64,000 nucleotides of DNA from Seison nebaliae. Taxonomy: Eukaryota; Rotifera; Pararotatoria; Seisonacea; Seisonidae. This document shows positions 1-12,599 of this stretch, piece after piece. How positions within the stretch are numbered: position 1 is the first letter of the stretch; every line of letters begins with the position of its first letter. The stretch spans positions 20,209 to 84,208 of the forward strand of contig JALJEE010001986.1 of the NCBI GenBank assembly GCA_023231475.1. Reading direction: 5' to 3'. The position numbers and the translations under genes were made by a program. Below the pieces are notes generated by a model. The model saw nothing but the letters and a program-made list of their open reading frames with translations. It ran no database searches and was not told the DNA's origin.

Positions 1-762
1 TTACTCGTTCTTCAGTTGGTCAATTTACGAAATAAATGGAAAGTCAAGTCAAAAAATAACAATAATAATAATAACAACAACAATAATAATAATTTTAGTA
101 AAAGAATGGTGAATGGAGAGTCGAAATATAGAAGACAAAATTCATGTTGTTCTTGCGTATTGATCAAGCAATCAGATTTTGATGATGATGATGTTGATGA
201 GATGTCAAACAATTTAAAATTAGAGAGAATACTCGAACGGAAGAAAACGATGAATAAATCGAATAGGAAAAAGAAATGGCAAATGAATTCTATTTCAATC
301 ACATTAATCGCAGTGACATGTACATTCCTATTATGCGCACCGCCTTCCTTGATTTTCAATGCGATTAATAGAAGAATATTCTCGTATTCTGAAAACACCA
401 ATCTTCCGAGCGATGTGCGTAATGCATTCCAGACACAAATCATTGAACCTTTATATGCACGAATGCCGTTGATATCAGATATACCAAAAACGAAACATCG
501 ACGCGACATGTCTACACGAAAAGTTCACAACATTCTCAGCGAAATTCAATTATTAGTTGCAGCATACGAAAGGAAATTTGCAGATAGTAAAAGGAATCTT
601 GACCTCTTCTTCTCCTTATGGACGTTCACTCAAATCTTACTCGTTATCAATCATTCCTGCAATTTTTTCATGTACGTTTTGACCTCTTCCGTTTTCAGAG
701 AGGAATTAAAAAATTTCTTTTTCATCTTTAAATTATACATCAAAAATTTATTCATCAAATGA
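1..762 (+). CDS. Rhodopsin-like GPCR, C-terminal part (5'-truncated by window edge)
   Basis: The reading frame is open from the left edge, so the true start lies outside the window. The visible part begins in a long third cytoplasmic loop with an asparagine run (about positions 55-92) and basic stretches. A sixth membrane segment follows (ITLIAVTCTFLLCAPPSLIF), then an extracellular loop, then a seventh segment ending NHSCNFFMYVLTSSVFREE. That ending is the class A pattern of an NPxxY-region variant followed by helix 8, as in invertebrate neuropeptide receptors of the FMRFamide, myosuppressin or sex-peptide type. The NPxxY motif appears as NHSCNFFMY. Which peptide it binds cannot be told. The stop is at 760-762. 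Confidence 0.72.
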   Translation, partial: LLVLQLVNLRNKWKVKSKNNNNNNNNNNNNNFSKRMVNGESKYRRQNSCCSCVLIKQSDFDDDDVDEMSNNLKLERILERKKTMNKSNRKKKWQMNSISITLIAVTCTFLLCAPPSLIFNAINRRIFSYSENTNLPSDVRNAFQTQIIEPLYARMPLISDIPKTKHRRDMSTRKVHNILSEIQLLVAAYERKFADSKRNLDLFFSLWTFTQILLVINHSCNFFMYVLTSSVFREELKNFFFIFKLYIKNLFIK

Positions 763-890
763 TCGTTATTCCATATTTGTTTTCTCTTTATCCAATCCTC
801 CATCTCATTCACTAATTTGTATTTCATTTATATTAAAATTTAATTTTGTTATCTTCTCAAATATTCAACGACGTAATAAAATTAACCTCA

Positions 891-3800
891 TTATAAAATA
901 GTTTGCAAATTCAATGGTCGTGCATCATCGGTATAAGGTGTAAATATTCTCGACCTATCGTTTTCCTCTGGAAGACTATTCTCTATCAGAATATCAAAAT
1001 GATCATAATATTTATATAATTCTTCAAATTTCTCCTTCAACTTATCACCAATAATCGTCAATGCAACATGAGGTATGAAATATATTAATACTTCAGTAAT
1101 GGCGATTAATCCGCATTTGAAACGACAATTAGCTTTCCTATTATCTAGATGTCCAAACCAAAATGGTGCATGAACTTTTTGCTAAATGGATAAATATGAA
1201 TTCATAATATTGTGAAGAAGAAAGATGAAACATTTATCGGTAATATATCGAATTGGATGAAACCTTTTTGCATGAAATAAATTCCATCAATAACATCATT
1301 TTTCCTCACCACATAATCTTCCGGTTCGAAATACCATTGTTCAGCAAAATCGACTATGAACAACTGTAAATGATGTTCCAACAATTGTAGTGACGGAACA
1401 ATGGTGAACATTCGAGCGATAATAGTAATGCAGATTTCCCTTCTGAGCGGATAAGGAATATCTTGGAAAATTTTCCTGAATTCAACTTCATGTTTCCAAG
1501 TCTCATTACTACGATGTTTCGCTTGTTTCCGATAACGCTCAGCAAGATCAGGTGAAAGACAATGAACATGAGTTAATTGGTTGAAACCTTTACTCATCAA
1601 TCTCGATTGTTGTTTAGTGATTGCTAAAATAAAATATTGCATAAGTGTATATCTTAATACTCGTAACAGTGTAAATTTACCCACGACCAGAATAGAAACC
1701 AGTAGAAGAATTTCCAATATATTGATTGGGGGAGACTCGTCGAATTCGAGTAAGAACATTTTAGTTAAAACACTAAAATAATGAGGGAGAATAATCTCTA
1801 TAAATAAACGGAGACTCTTCTCACTATTTCTTTCTAATATGCATGTTCTCAATCTTTCTTTTGATAAGAAATCTTCTTCAGTCTTAAAGAACAATCGATA
1901 ATCAAGCATTGGCTGAAGGAGATCACGATTGACATACAAGAGGAATTGAAAACAAACGAATAATTGGAATGCCACGGAGAATAGAATTCCTTGTTCAATC
2001 ATCGTAAAAGTATCACGAAGTGCATTCGATATTGTCAATCGAATAACTGGAGAATTATAATGTCTAATTCTTATGAGATGTAATGATTTTGCAATGATAT
2101 AAACTTGTTGTCGATAATTTAAGAGGAATAATGGAAGAACATATGGAAATGGATTATTTTCAATAAACCAAACGACACGTTCATAATATGTCCAATTTGC
2201 ATTGAATTTCATCGAGAACATTGACGAATAAAAGAAATCGGCAACTCTCAATTTGGTGTGGAAATAATAACTAATCAATGGTATGAGAATATCTAAGATG
2301 AGATTGATCAATATCAAATAATAGTTGAGGCTGCAGGCATAATAAATTTCAATTGTCCATATTACTACAAACCAATTGATGATAATGAGTATTATGAAAA
2401 TTTTTCTGAAAATTAAAATATTTTCTAATGAAGCCGATTCATTGTCACACATCGTTAGAACGATGTCAAATATGCGATCAATATATCTCCCAATTGCCAT
2501 ATTTAACATCTCCAGGAATGGATTATCATGTTTTTTCGATTTTCCAGTAATTACACTCGTTTGGTGTGTACTACCCATTGATATTTGAGTACCGGTATTA
2601 TTCGATTGATTAAAATTACATAAATGCTTTGTACAATGTTTAGTGAGATCATCTAAATCTTTTTCTTTTATTATCTTATGGAAGTTATTTAGCGATTCAT
2701 CATAATTTGCATTCTGATTAACATTCTCGTTACTTCTTTTCTTACCATACTCAGAATCAAAATAATTTACTTTTCTTAATAAATTACTATTATTTTCATT
2801 TTCGTTCGGGGTCTCTTTAAAGAAAGTGGGTAACATAGTTCTCGACTGTCGTTTTGTGACACCTTCAGCAAACGGATTATATTTAGTATTGTCCAACACC
2901 ACCTCTTCTTTGGCGGATGCACGTAAAAGACGTTTAATTTGCAAATTTTGATGGTAACTGGTTTTGGGAAAAGTATCTAATTCTCGGCTAAAATCCTCAC
3001 GAATATTCTGCAATAAAAATTTGTTCTTATCTTTCATCGTTTGAATTTTTGAAAATTTATTAAGTTGGTATTCTAATTCTCTTTGTACTTTGTAGAATAA
3101 GGCCTCGTCTAATCGTTGTCGTTTCCTTATTACATGATCTCGTGTTAATTCATTCGCAAAATCTAATAAACGTTTTTTCGTGTCTATTGTCGATTTGAAT
3201 ATGTGTTCATATCGACGTAACGACGCAACATGATCTAGATATCTCAAATATCTTTGTAAATTTATTAGACTTTTCTTCATTTGTTCATACCCGAAATTCT
3301 CATTCGTTTCCTCCGCTACAATCTTTTCCCAAAGATGCGGATGTTCCGGACTAAAATCTTCAATCGCTCTTTCTACTAATGAAGATATGTCATTCTCAAG
3401 TACCATTATTAACGCCTTAATTTGACTATAAGTTTGACGGAAGTTCTGAAGAAGAGCATCTCGTAAGCCTGGATAATAATCTAAACATGATTTCGCATGC
3501 GCTAATGGTATACTGCAAATGAAACAATTTGTTTTTGCACTAAACAAATCCAGAAATTATAAAGTACAAACAAATAAAGGAATTGATAACCGATAAGAAA
3601 ATAATAATTTTTTTTCTATATACTCACAAGTATGCATTAAATATCTTGGGCCCACTATCACTTCGAGTACCATTAATAAACTTTCTTTAAGTTTAGCTGA
3701 ATATTTCCGATCATAAAATAGTTCTTTCTGCAAAATTTTCCGATAATGCCCCGTCTCATATAATACTTCAACGGAGCCATGTTTGACGAAATGAATATAA

Positions 3801-6800
3801 TCGGAAATATTATCTTGTGCCTCAATAATTTCACCTGCCAAATAAAATTTTTGTCTAACATTGTCACAACAAACTCGGAGAACACTTCTCGAAAACAAAT
3901 GGAAGACATAACTGGATAGAAATAATGAGTTAAATGCATCTAATGCTAAATCGCTGCGAGGATCGTGTGGAAACAACCTGATGATTTCGTGGAAGTTATT
4001 GTTCTTGAAAAAACTCCAAGTAACATCAGCACGTTTTTGTATATTTTGCACAATATCTTTGTCAATATTCTCTTTTTCCAAAAAAGTTATAATTTTTCCC
4101 ATTTTCTTCTTTTGGATGTAATAAGGTAAATTGGATTTTACTAAAATAATAATTTCTCGAGCCATTATCACTTGATAGAGGTACCAGCCGCAACACATAT
4201 AAGCTGTATTGATAATAACTTCCAATTTAGTTTTAGGAATAAAATATGAGGGCATATATCCAATGAGTAAGGAGAAGGTTTTAAATGAAAATATTGCATA
4301 TAATTGCCACAAATCGAATGATTCGTGTACTTGTGTAAAATAGATATCGAATAAATCCGTTTTTAAACAAATTGCATTATATGACATAAATGAGACATAA
4401 CATGCGGAAACTCTTTCATCGCACTTTTCGTTTGAAAATACATTTCGAATATTATAAATTACTGGGGAATCTGATGCACAAAAGAAAAGGAAATAAAAGA
4501 CGATAGCAAAAGCATTGAGTGCAAGAGCGAGTATAATGGCTGATATACGTCGAAATACTTTTTTATGTTGTTTCGAATAATATCTAATAAATCCAATGAT
4601 ACGATACCAATGAAGTAATCGATTCAATACAACTGCTCTAAATTCGAATTTCGTATTAGTTATCTCATAAAGTTCTTTCCGAAGAATGATCTCTTGGTAG
4701 AACGAAATGACGATTTCCAAAGGCATCGTCCCAAAAATTTCAACGATTGTTGAAAGATTTAAAGAACGATAAACGGTTCGAATTTTTGTTGTGGTGAATA
4801 TGGATTGAGCATAATGACGAATTGTTATCATATTGATATAAATGTCAATTACACTCACCAAATCGCATATATAGATGAATGTCCAACGTGTGAAATTTTG
4901 ATCATCGATAAATAACAGGCGAAAGATTAGCATGGTTTGAAGGAAGGTGAATAATTCCCGAATAATTTTATAAATTTTCAAATAGTAATTCGATGGACTA
5001 ATTGTTGTTATTATGAATTTGGTACATATTAATTTGGTTATATAACTTTTATACGTATTCGTTTGAATGGTGCTTAGAAATATTTCATTTTCATGTCTCA
5101 GATTATAATACGCTTCACATACGATATTACCCAATGCTTTCAACTTCGTTCTTAACGCGTCTTTATACGGTTCAGGTGCCAATTCATTACTGGGTAAACG
5201 AACAATTTCACTGGAGAAATCTTTCGATGATATAATATTCTCAACTAAAGTCGTTTTGATGATTCGGGTGGAATAACGTTCTAAAATGGTAAAGACTTGT
5301 AACAGCAATCCGAGACCACGACTGCTACCATTATCTTGAATGATAGTGTTATCAAATTCAATTTTATGATGAACTGAAAAGCGATCAAGTACATCGAGAA
5401 AACTGTTTCGTTCAATTTCGATCACTTCTAAATCAGTTAATGCATAAACTGTCATATCTTCTTGTGCACCCAACTGGAAGCCGAGTGCCCCAAAATAATC
5501 TTTGGGACATAATTTAAATAACTTAATTTTATGATATTGGGCAATACAATATCCTTTCCTGATGATAAATAAACGATGACAAAAATTCTTTTCTGTTGTA
5601 ATTTTTTGTCCAGCCAGAAAATATTGAACATTAGTAATTTTTGATAAAGCTGTACGGAAACTGGTGATTTCTAAATTCTTAAAAAATGGCGTTTCTTCCA
5701 ATAATTCTTGATAGAATGGATTGATTGAACGTTGGATTCGAGGTGGGAAATATCGTTTAATTTCATTATCAAGAAACATTGAGAATATTTTGAATTTCTG
5801 CACGATCACATTACAATAATCATAGATTGGAACGAGAAAATAATCTTTCACATGGAATAGTGATCCAAACTGATTCATCAGATCCGTTATCTCGTCAACA
5901 GGTTCACATGTTCGATAGATGATATAACTGTTGACGAATATGATGGAGAATATTAACATTCGGATGAATATGCAGATGACTAATATGAATACGAAGGAAT
6001 GAATATACGGATCATTGATGGCCAATTTCGTAATAGGATTAGTTGTGCCAACAAGTAATTGAATAATTATGAAGAAGTTCAATGTATATGAATCACTCAA
6101 ACTACCTTCAACATTCAAAAAAGGGAAATATTCTGTATAGTTACATGTCTCATTATTATGAGAAATTATTTTAACGATACACATTAAGAAGAAATAATAA
6201 CAACTCACAATATGAATGCACAATACGGTACAGATGGGTTGTATGATGATAGAGATCCATAATGAGCCTATTGAAAATGGAGATCGTTGACGGAAGAATT
6301 TTAATAATGAATAAATCACGTAAAATATTCGGTTGAATTTCATCGTCATATTATAGCACAATGTCATATATCGATACAAATCTTCATTTATCGGACTATA
6401 AACTACAGTGGGATCATCGAAATCGAAAACCCATTCGAAAGGAATAATATAATTCAACGGTACGAATGAAATGAACATGATAAATACATCAAAAGTGAAT
6501 AGTCCGTAATGTATCGGCTTGACAACGATATGAGCACATGACGATTCAAATCGATGGATTTTGGTTAGTAGATATGAAAGAATAAAAAAGAATGCAACCA
6601 AATCAAATGCGTAACTAAGTGTATGACAGATCTCTAATTTCTTCCCATATAATGGATCAAGTAATAAGAAGCCATATACTCCAAACGTCGTATTAATGAT
6701 AATCATCACTACTAGCATTATCGTATGCAATATTTGTAATTGACTATTAAGATGCATCGACAGCTTATAAACCATCTTAGCAATTTGAAGGAATCTTGTT

Positions 6801-8791
6801 GTAAAAGCATTTGTGAATTTTTCAATTTTTTCCGAAATCGTCGGGGCCATTCCATCTAATGTTCTTTGGTAATTCTGAACGAAGTTTAAGAAATGTTGAT
6901 AAAAGTTTCTTTTTTGAAAAAATTAACTTCAATCATACCCATTTCCCCCTTGGCATTTGAGATTAATACTTCATATTGATACAAAGCAACATTCTCTAAC
7001 GGTTTCCCTAAAGCTCCACTAAATTTCGTTTTCATTCTCCATTTCCTTAAATATCGTTTGAAGCGTTTATGAGCTATTATTAATCGTTGACAGAATATTG
7101 ATGAGTATTACAATGAATGAAAGGAAACTTGTTGGATTAAAATATTTGAGGAATATTGGAGAATAACGAATGGCAATATTAAATAAGAATTTCCTATCCA
7201 AAAGAAGTATCATAGAATCTTGTTTAGCAAACAGACTTGTTTCACATGGTGTCGTCGTAATAATATCCTAAAATAATAAAATTAGTTTTGTTTTTAATTA
7301 TTTATAAAAAAACAAATAAACATTGCCAAGAGAGAAACCATTTCGATAAGCAAATTGATAGTTCGAATGACTCGTTAATGAAAGAGATTTAATTTCTCCA
7401 TAAACTACAAACATCAAATATTTGACTCGATCATTCTTATTAAATAAAATTTCATTCTTTGACAAATGAATAATCTCTATGAAAGGTGCGATTTTCCTCA
7501 ATGTTCCACGATCGATCGATGTGAAAAAAATCGATTCACGAAAAAATGGCAGAGCAATATTGAATTTCATATCGATATAAGTACCCGGACTTAACAACTT
7601 ATGTTCACTTTCCGTCAGAAGTAAATAATCCTCATTCCAACGGGTATGTAAGAATGTACGAATATAGCTTATGGTCTGTGGCAAGAGGAGCATTCTTTTC
7701 AAACTCTCAACATATGACGATAATTTTCCTCTCAGTTTATGCATTTGACTCATTTGACCAACATAAGTACAAATAATAAATGTCAACCATGGAACATAGA
7801 CCCAAGTATGATAAACGATGACAAATGATATGGTGGAAAATTTCTCATGCCAATAAGTCGGTTGAATATGTACAGGAATGTTCGATGTCGCAATACTCAC
7901 CGTATAATATAAACATCCCCAAAAATAATCGATTAATCGGAAAGAACTCGATTCATTCTCCAATTTTGCTAGCCAACTATCATCTAAAAATTTCAAGTGA
8001 ACAATCAAATTCAGTTTCTCAAATATTTAACTTCTATAAGTATAAATCGATTTATCTCCAAGATATCCACTACTGGATTGGGCGAACCAAATAATTGGAT
8101 ATATTACAATTACAAAGATTGCCGATATGACTACATGTGTAATATATCTAAAAGAAAATTCTCAAATTATATGAAATATGAAATTGCCGTTTAACTTCCA
8201 ACTACTGATATTACCATGTCTATATCGAAGATGAGCGTACAGGAAAGGAACTCTTAGAATTCTGTATGTCATGAAAACGATTAATCTCCGATTTTCCCCC
8301 AAAATCGAATCATCATCTTTCGAAAGAAAGTACGACAATTCGTACGGAATAAGCAAAATTACGCCAATTATTACGATAATCATTTTTAATTTTTTCGTTT
8401 CCCAATTACTATGGTAATTCCAATAATCAATTTGAGCATCTAAATTTCAATTGATTTTTTTTAATATTTCTTAATAATAAAGAATAAATCACCAACAGTA
8501 ATATAATGCATAAAGATGTGCACAAATTATCAGGATGAAGAATAGGAAGAATATGTCACTCAAATAAACGACAATCAGAACATAATCGAATTCGAATTGG
8601 TTCTCATATCCGAATGCCAATCGGATAGCAAGATAAAGCGCTGAGAAGAGCGTTAGTACAATAGTCACCAGTCTTACAAAATGTTCTAGGTAAGTGATGA
8701 CTCGGATAATCCTGTTGGATTTCCATTCACTAAATGTAAATAAATTATTTTGTGTTCTATTCAACAGATAGTGCGGTCGTTCGATGCGCAT
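891..8791 (-). CDS. Four-repeat (single-chain) cyclic-nucleotide-gated-type cation channel
   Basis: Nine exons keep frame: 8497-8791, 8196-8439, 8032-8147, 7322-7983, 7129-7267, 6928-7073, 3624-6874, 1232-3539, 891-1181, giving about 2,483 aa. Each of four repeats has S1-S6, a pore loop and a C-terminal cyclic-nucleotide-binding-like domain. Pore motifs are ATSNIP (about aa 249), VGTTNP (809), IGYMPS (1405) and FDESPP (2217). S4-like segments carry spaced Arg/Lys. A charged linker of about 340 aa separates repeats 3 and 4. Linked four-repeat channels (CNGK or tetraKCNG) are known from sea urchin and zebrafish sperm, where they conduct K+. Here no repeat has a GYG filter, so selectivity is unknown. 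The R3-R4 junction lies inside the R3 binding domain, so those repeats are one protein. The R1-R2 junction rests on a 53-bp phase-0 intron. The 5' end is the first ATG in frame; an upstream exon is possible. Confidence 0.85.
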
Positions 8792-9141
8792 TTTTCAACA
8801 ATGAAAAAGAACTGTCCAATTTTTTAAGTTTTATATTAATTATTCAAATTAGATGTTTTTAATCTCATTCTTATAACGAATGGAAAATAAAATTTAATAA
8901 AAGGTTGAACAAGAAATGAATAGGAAATTGAAATAGAAATCGGAAGAATATTTTAAAGAAAATAATATGTGAATTAAGTTATGAGCAACAATTGGTGAAA
9001 TATAATTAGTGTCTTTCTAATATTCTCGTCAATAAGAGAGCGAAAAATATTTTCATAGAATTTCAATAATTTCCTCTATATTTCCATGAAGTTTCGGAGA
9101 AGTACGAAAGAATGAATAAAACATTCTCTTTCTTTTCTTCA
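8792..9141. other. Intergenic, nothing recognised
   Basis: This AT-rich stretch between the start of the four-repeat channel gene and the end of the CDC42-effector gene probably holds the channel promoter. No repeat, ORF or RNA gene was recognised. Confidence 0.5.
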
Positions 9142-9766
9142 TTATAAACAGGTACTCATCGGGATTGTATTGGAAGATACTTTATCATGGATTTTTTCCA
9201 CATCATTCGTTAATGACGTATATATTAATGAATTTCTTCGACTATTAGAATTGACGTTATTCGAATGATTCTTTGATTCGGATTCATTCTCGTGATTCTC
9301 ATGGTTCTCATTCGTCTCTTCTGCACAACTTGGAAATTTTTCATAGACCTTCGAATTAATTGTTGACAATCGAGTATTCTGTACTGGTAATTTATCTAAT
9401 CTCATTAAACACATCGCTGGTGAAACAGTAAATGTTCTTGTTGATCGCATAGCTTCAATATCAATAAAACGCCGATTATCATTAAATTTAATTGAAGTCT
9501 GTGGATTGAGGGACGAAGAATTTGGTGATAATTCATTCTCGTTATTATCTTCTACATCATTCCCGCCGCTCATATGGGAAATATGACGGAATTCCGTCGG
9601 TGCTCCAATCTCATCTCTCGTTATTCGTTTCGGTCTTGGCTACAAACAGAAGTTCAATTGGAGAAGAAATTGATCAATTTGAGTAATAATAAGAAATAAT
9701 TTACGAAACTTGATTGACATGATATGGAACACAACATACCAAAGATTCGGTTAAATCTCTTGACAT
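9142..9766 (-). CDS. CDC42SE: CDC42 small effector (SPEC) homologue with extended C-terminus
   Basis: Two exons: 9740-9766 (MSRDLTESL) and 9142-9639, with a GTATGT donor and TGTAG acceptor, giving about 174 aa. The second exon opens PRPKRITRDEIGAPTEFRHI, which matches the PxPKRRRRIDxxMIGxPTNF part of CDC42SE/Spec2 and the CRIB consensus (I-S/G-x-P-x2-F-x-H-x2-H). CRIB peptides bind GTP-loaded Cdc42 or Rac at the membrane and shape actin. Known family members are about 80-90 aa. Here an acidic, Ser/Asn-rich tail of roughly 140 residues follows. The N-terminal cysteines that are lipid-modified in vertebrate SPECs are absent from the first exon as called, so an alternative upstream start should be considered. 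Confidence 0.68.
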
Positions 9767-10785
9767 GTTAATGAAATAAAATTGGGATCAATTATGTTGT
9801 TTGGAGGAAAAAGAAAATTTGTGTGGATGAAATATGAAAAAAGGATTTGTTTCGTACAACTACGTTTTCCGATCGACGATTGTTGGATTTGAAAGATATG
9901 TGTATTTTCAATAGATAGATATGACGATATAATATGGGGAATTTATTAAATAATATTTTCTATCTGTTTAAATTTCTATCCGTCTTTACCTATCTTTTGA
10001 TGTCTTTGTGTATTTGTCCTTTTTTCTAATTGTCGTGTCGTCGTCTTCTACGTATTATTTGGTGTTCGCGAATAAATAGTTGTTGACGTTCTCTATTATG
10101 CTAATAGACAACATATATTTATATAAATTCTTACATATATTGCTTGTGTTTGCTATCTAATATTACGTACTTCCCAAATACGATAATTATATACAGAAGT
10201 ATTTCGTTTCACACATATAGCAACATACTCATTAATACGTTGAATGAAGACAAAAAAGGAATACTGCGATCTGTTTATGTGTTTCGGACGTATGTATAAT
10301 ACATTGTATATAGAAATGAAACGCTCTTTCTTTTTCTTTTTTCCTTTCCGTTTCTGACCCGACTCAATGAATGACTATGTGAGTCGAACTGATAAATATC
10401 AACAAATCTTTTTCATCACTTGCCAATGAGAATAATTAAACAATTTTAATTAATTAATTAATGAGAAACTCTAATAGAAATTTTTATTCTCTCCTCCCAG
10501 TCTAATTTATTGTAGCAATTTCTTTCAAACTGTAAGCAACTGACCAACTAACAACTTCTCCACAAACTTCAATTATTTCTGTATAATTGCTGATTTAACA
10601 AGTCTTAATGTCCCATTAATGACATTAAATAATGACATAATTATTAAATGTATATTATCAAAAGAGAATTTACATTGCTTAATTCTAACAAAGACATGGT
10701 AATTTAAAACAATTTAATCCTAGAAGATTTTGAATAAATTTATGAACCTCATCAAATGAGCCTTATTACTTTCTCGTCATTTTAA
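9767..10785. other. Intergenic region, about 1 kb, no gene seen
   Basis: AT-rich DNA between divergent genes: the CDC42 effector on the minus strand and the SHIPPO protein on the plus strand. It is the likely shared promoter region. It contains pyrimidine-rich stretches and a short TTAA run near 10446-10462. Nothing else was recognised. Confidence 0.4.
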
Positions 10786-12304
10786 TTGTTGGAAAATCGT
10801 CGAGAAGATAATTTTGTGCCATTACTTAAAAGAATGACTATAAATGTGAAGAAAATCGCATTGAATGAAGGGTTTAAGGATGCTGTTATGAATATCACAC
10901 CACCCGTAGCCACATTACCTTGTGATGGTTTTCCATTTGAAAATTATGGGGAAAATTTGAAACTTCCTCAACCTAAGGAAGTTCAACAACAAGAGCTATA
11001 GTTATAATATTTAAATCATTATAATTACTTATAAACAATATCAGTTGCGGAGATGAGTATGTTTACGAGGAGTATGACATGTCTAAATACCCGGAAGCTG
11101 CTAACGCAGAAAAGGGACATTTAAGAGCAGCGGAAAATTTAGACGCATATTTTTGGTCAACACCTAAGAACATTAGGAAGAAACTTGGACAAATATTTCA
11201 CGGTTCTGCCAAAATTCTTCTGTTGTCCTTTGTTCTAACTTTTTTCAAGAAAAGTCGCGAGAACGACGAAAAGAGTCATGGAATATTCATTGCAGTTCTT
11301 GATTACTTCATCTTCTATTTGATTAATTAAAATTTAAAAGAACAAAGATTAGCGAAGAAAATCGGTCCAGGTAGTTTTTATCCGAATTATGAAAGTGTGG
11401 AAAAGAACTCACCCGCTTACACAATGGTTGGACCTCTTCATCAAGCAAGTACTGTTTTCCGATTTTGAACTGTTTGTCAATTAAATAAATTAATATAAAG
11501 AAACTATCAGATATCCAGGGCCAGCAGAGTATATGATTAAACGAGAACCGATTAATGAAAAATTTAAAAGTTGTTCATTTAAAGGACCGAATTGGCTCGA
11601 TCCAGAAGAAAATTATGTCGATTTTTATGATACGAGTAAATATAAAGCCCTTGGCACTGAACCAAAACATACATTTTTTGGTAATCATCGAAAATGTAGA
11701 CGTCAATATCCACCAGTTTATAATGAACAACTTTATAAACCAATTATTCCCTCCAAAATCGGTTGGACGTTTGGTTTAAAGAATGAAATTGATGAATGGA
11801 AAGTCGAGAGTTCAAATGATTTATTAATTTAACTAATTTTAAAATATTTTTAGATTATTATCGTGCTGTTAGTCCCAGTGTAGTAAAAAGAAAAACACCG
11901 TATTATTCGATAGTTGGTGACCGTTATACTCGGAAAGGAGGTTTTTTTTTTCGAATCAAATTCGTTTCGGACGTGAACTTTTTAGGAATGAAATATACTT
12001 CTAGTCCAGCAGATTTTTTTCCTAACCTTTCTTATAAACCGAATGCTCCGAAATATTCAATGAAATTCGAACCTAAAATATTTAAACGTGATAGATTCGG
12101 AGACATAAAAGAAGTAAAGAAAGATGCCGGTAGTTGGAATTTTCATTAACGGGCATGTCAATATTTATTTTTTTTTGCGTAGATTCTAAATATAACCTTG
12201 GTCCTGGGTCATATAACATACCATTAGATACTAACGATTTCCGCGGACATTTATTCAATTATCGTTTTCATGGATCATGTATTTTGCAACCGAGGGATTA
12301 CTAA
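10786..12304 (+). CDS. Sperm-tail PG-rich repeat (SHIPPO/ODF3-like) protein, multi-exon
   Basis: Exons read approximately 10831-10978, 11053-11230, 11341-11450, 11518-11830, 11854-11931, 11977-12131 and 12183-12304. Diagnostic pieces are KIGPGSFYPNYESVEKNSPA, YPGPAEYMIKREP, PYYSIVGDRY and YNLGPGSYNIPLD. These are the P-G-P-x-x-Y and PxYSxxGR-type repeats of sperm-tail PG-rich (STPGR) proteins, which bind the inside of ciliary or flagellar microtubules or sperm outer dense fibres. The last three exons join in phase and end in a clean stop. The junction between the exon ending near 11450 and the one starting at 11518 does not keep frame with the only good donor I see, so the model is incomplete there, or the gene is damaged. 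The start codon is uncertain; the ATG at 10831 or 10786 could serve. Confidence 0.62.
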
Positions 12305-12599
12305 CATTATTCTGAAATACTCTTTAAACATTTTTTTCGTTATTAACGAAATAGCCTAAGGAAATAATGGAATATGACAAATTTTAAAACTATTCTTTTT
12401 CCTTTCAAAAATTTTAAACAAAATATTTCAAACTAATTTAAAAATAAAAAAATTATTGATTTTCTCTTCCCTCTACTTATCAGTCTTTACTAATCATACA
12501 ATGAACAAAGTGAACAGTGGTATGAACAAAGATGTGAGACGTTAGACAAGAGATAAGCAAGAGATGAAAACAGCAATCTAAACAGCGAAGTTTTTCGGT

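Noticed and set aside
12-509. Minus-strand 165-aa ORF opposite the GPCR
   Set aside because: It is the antisense shadow of the GPCR frame; its Leu/Ser runs come from the Asn and Asp codon repeats on the other strand.
3500-3547. Independent channel protein starting at 3547
   Set aside because: The apparent start is TTG, not ATG; it lies in a splice acceptor region, and the sequence continues the repeat-3 binding domain.
6790-6850. Separate gene start at the ATG at 6850 in the channel locus
   Set aside because: The frame is open upstream of this ATG to a CAG acceptor at 6875-6877, and the preceding exon ends in phase with a GTTAAT donor 53 bp away, so the ATG is internal.
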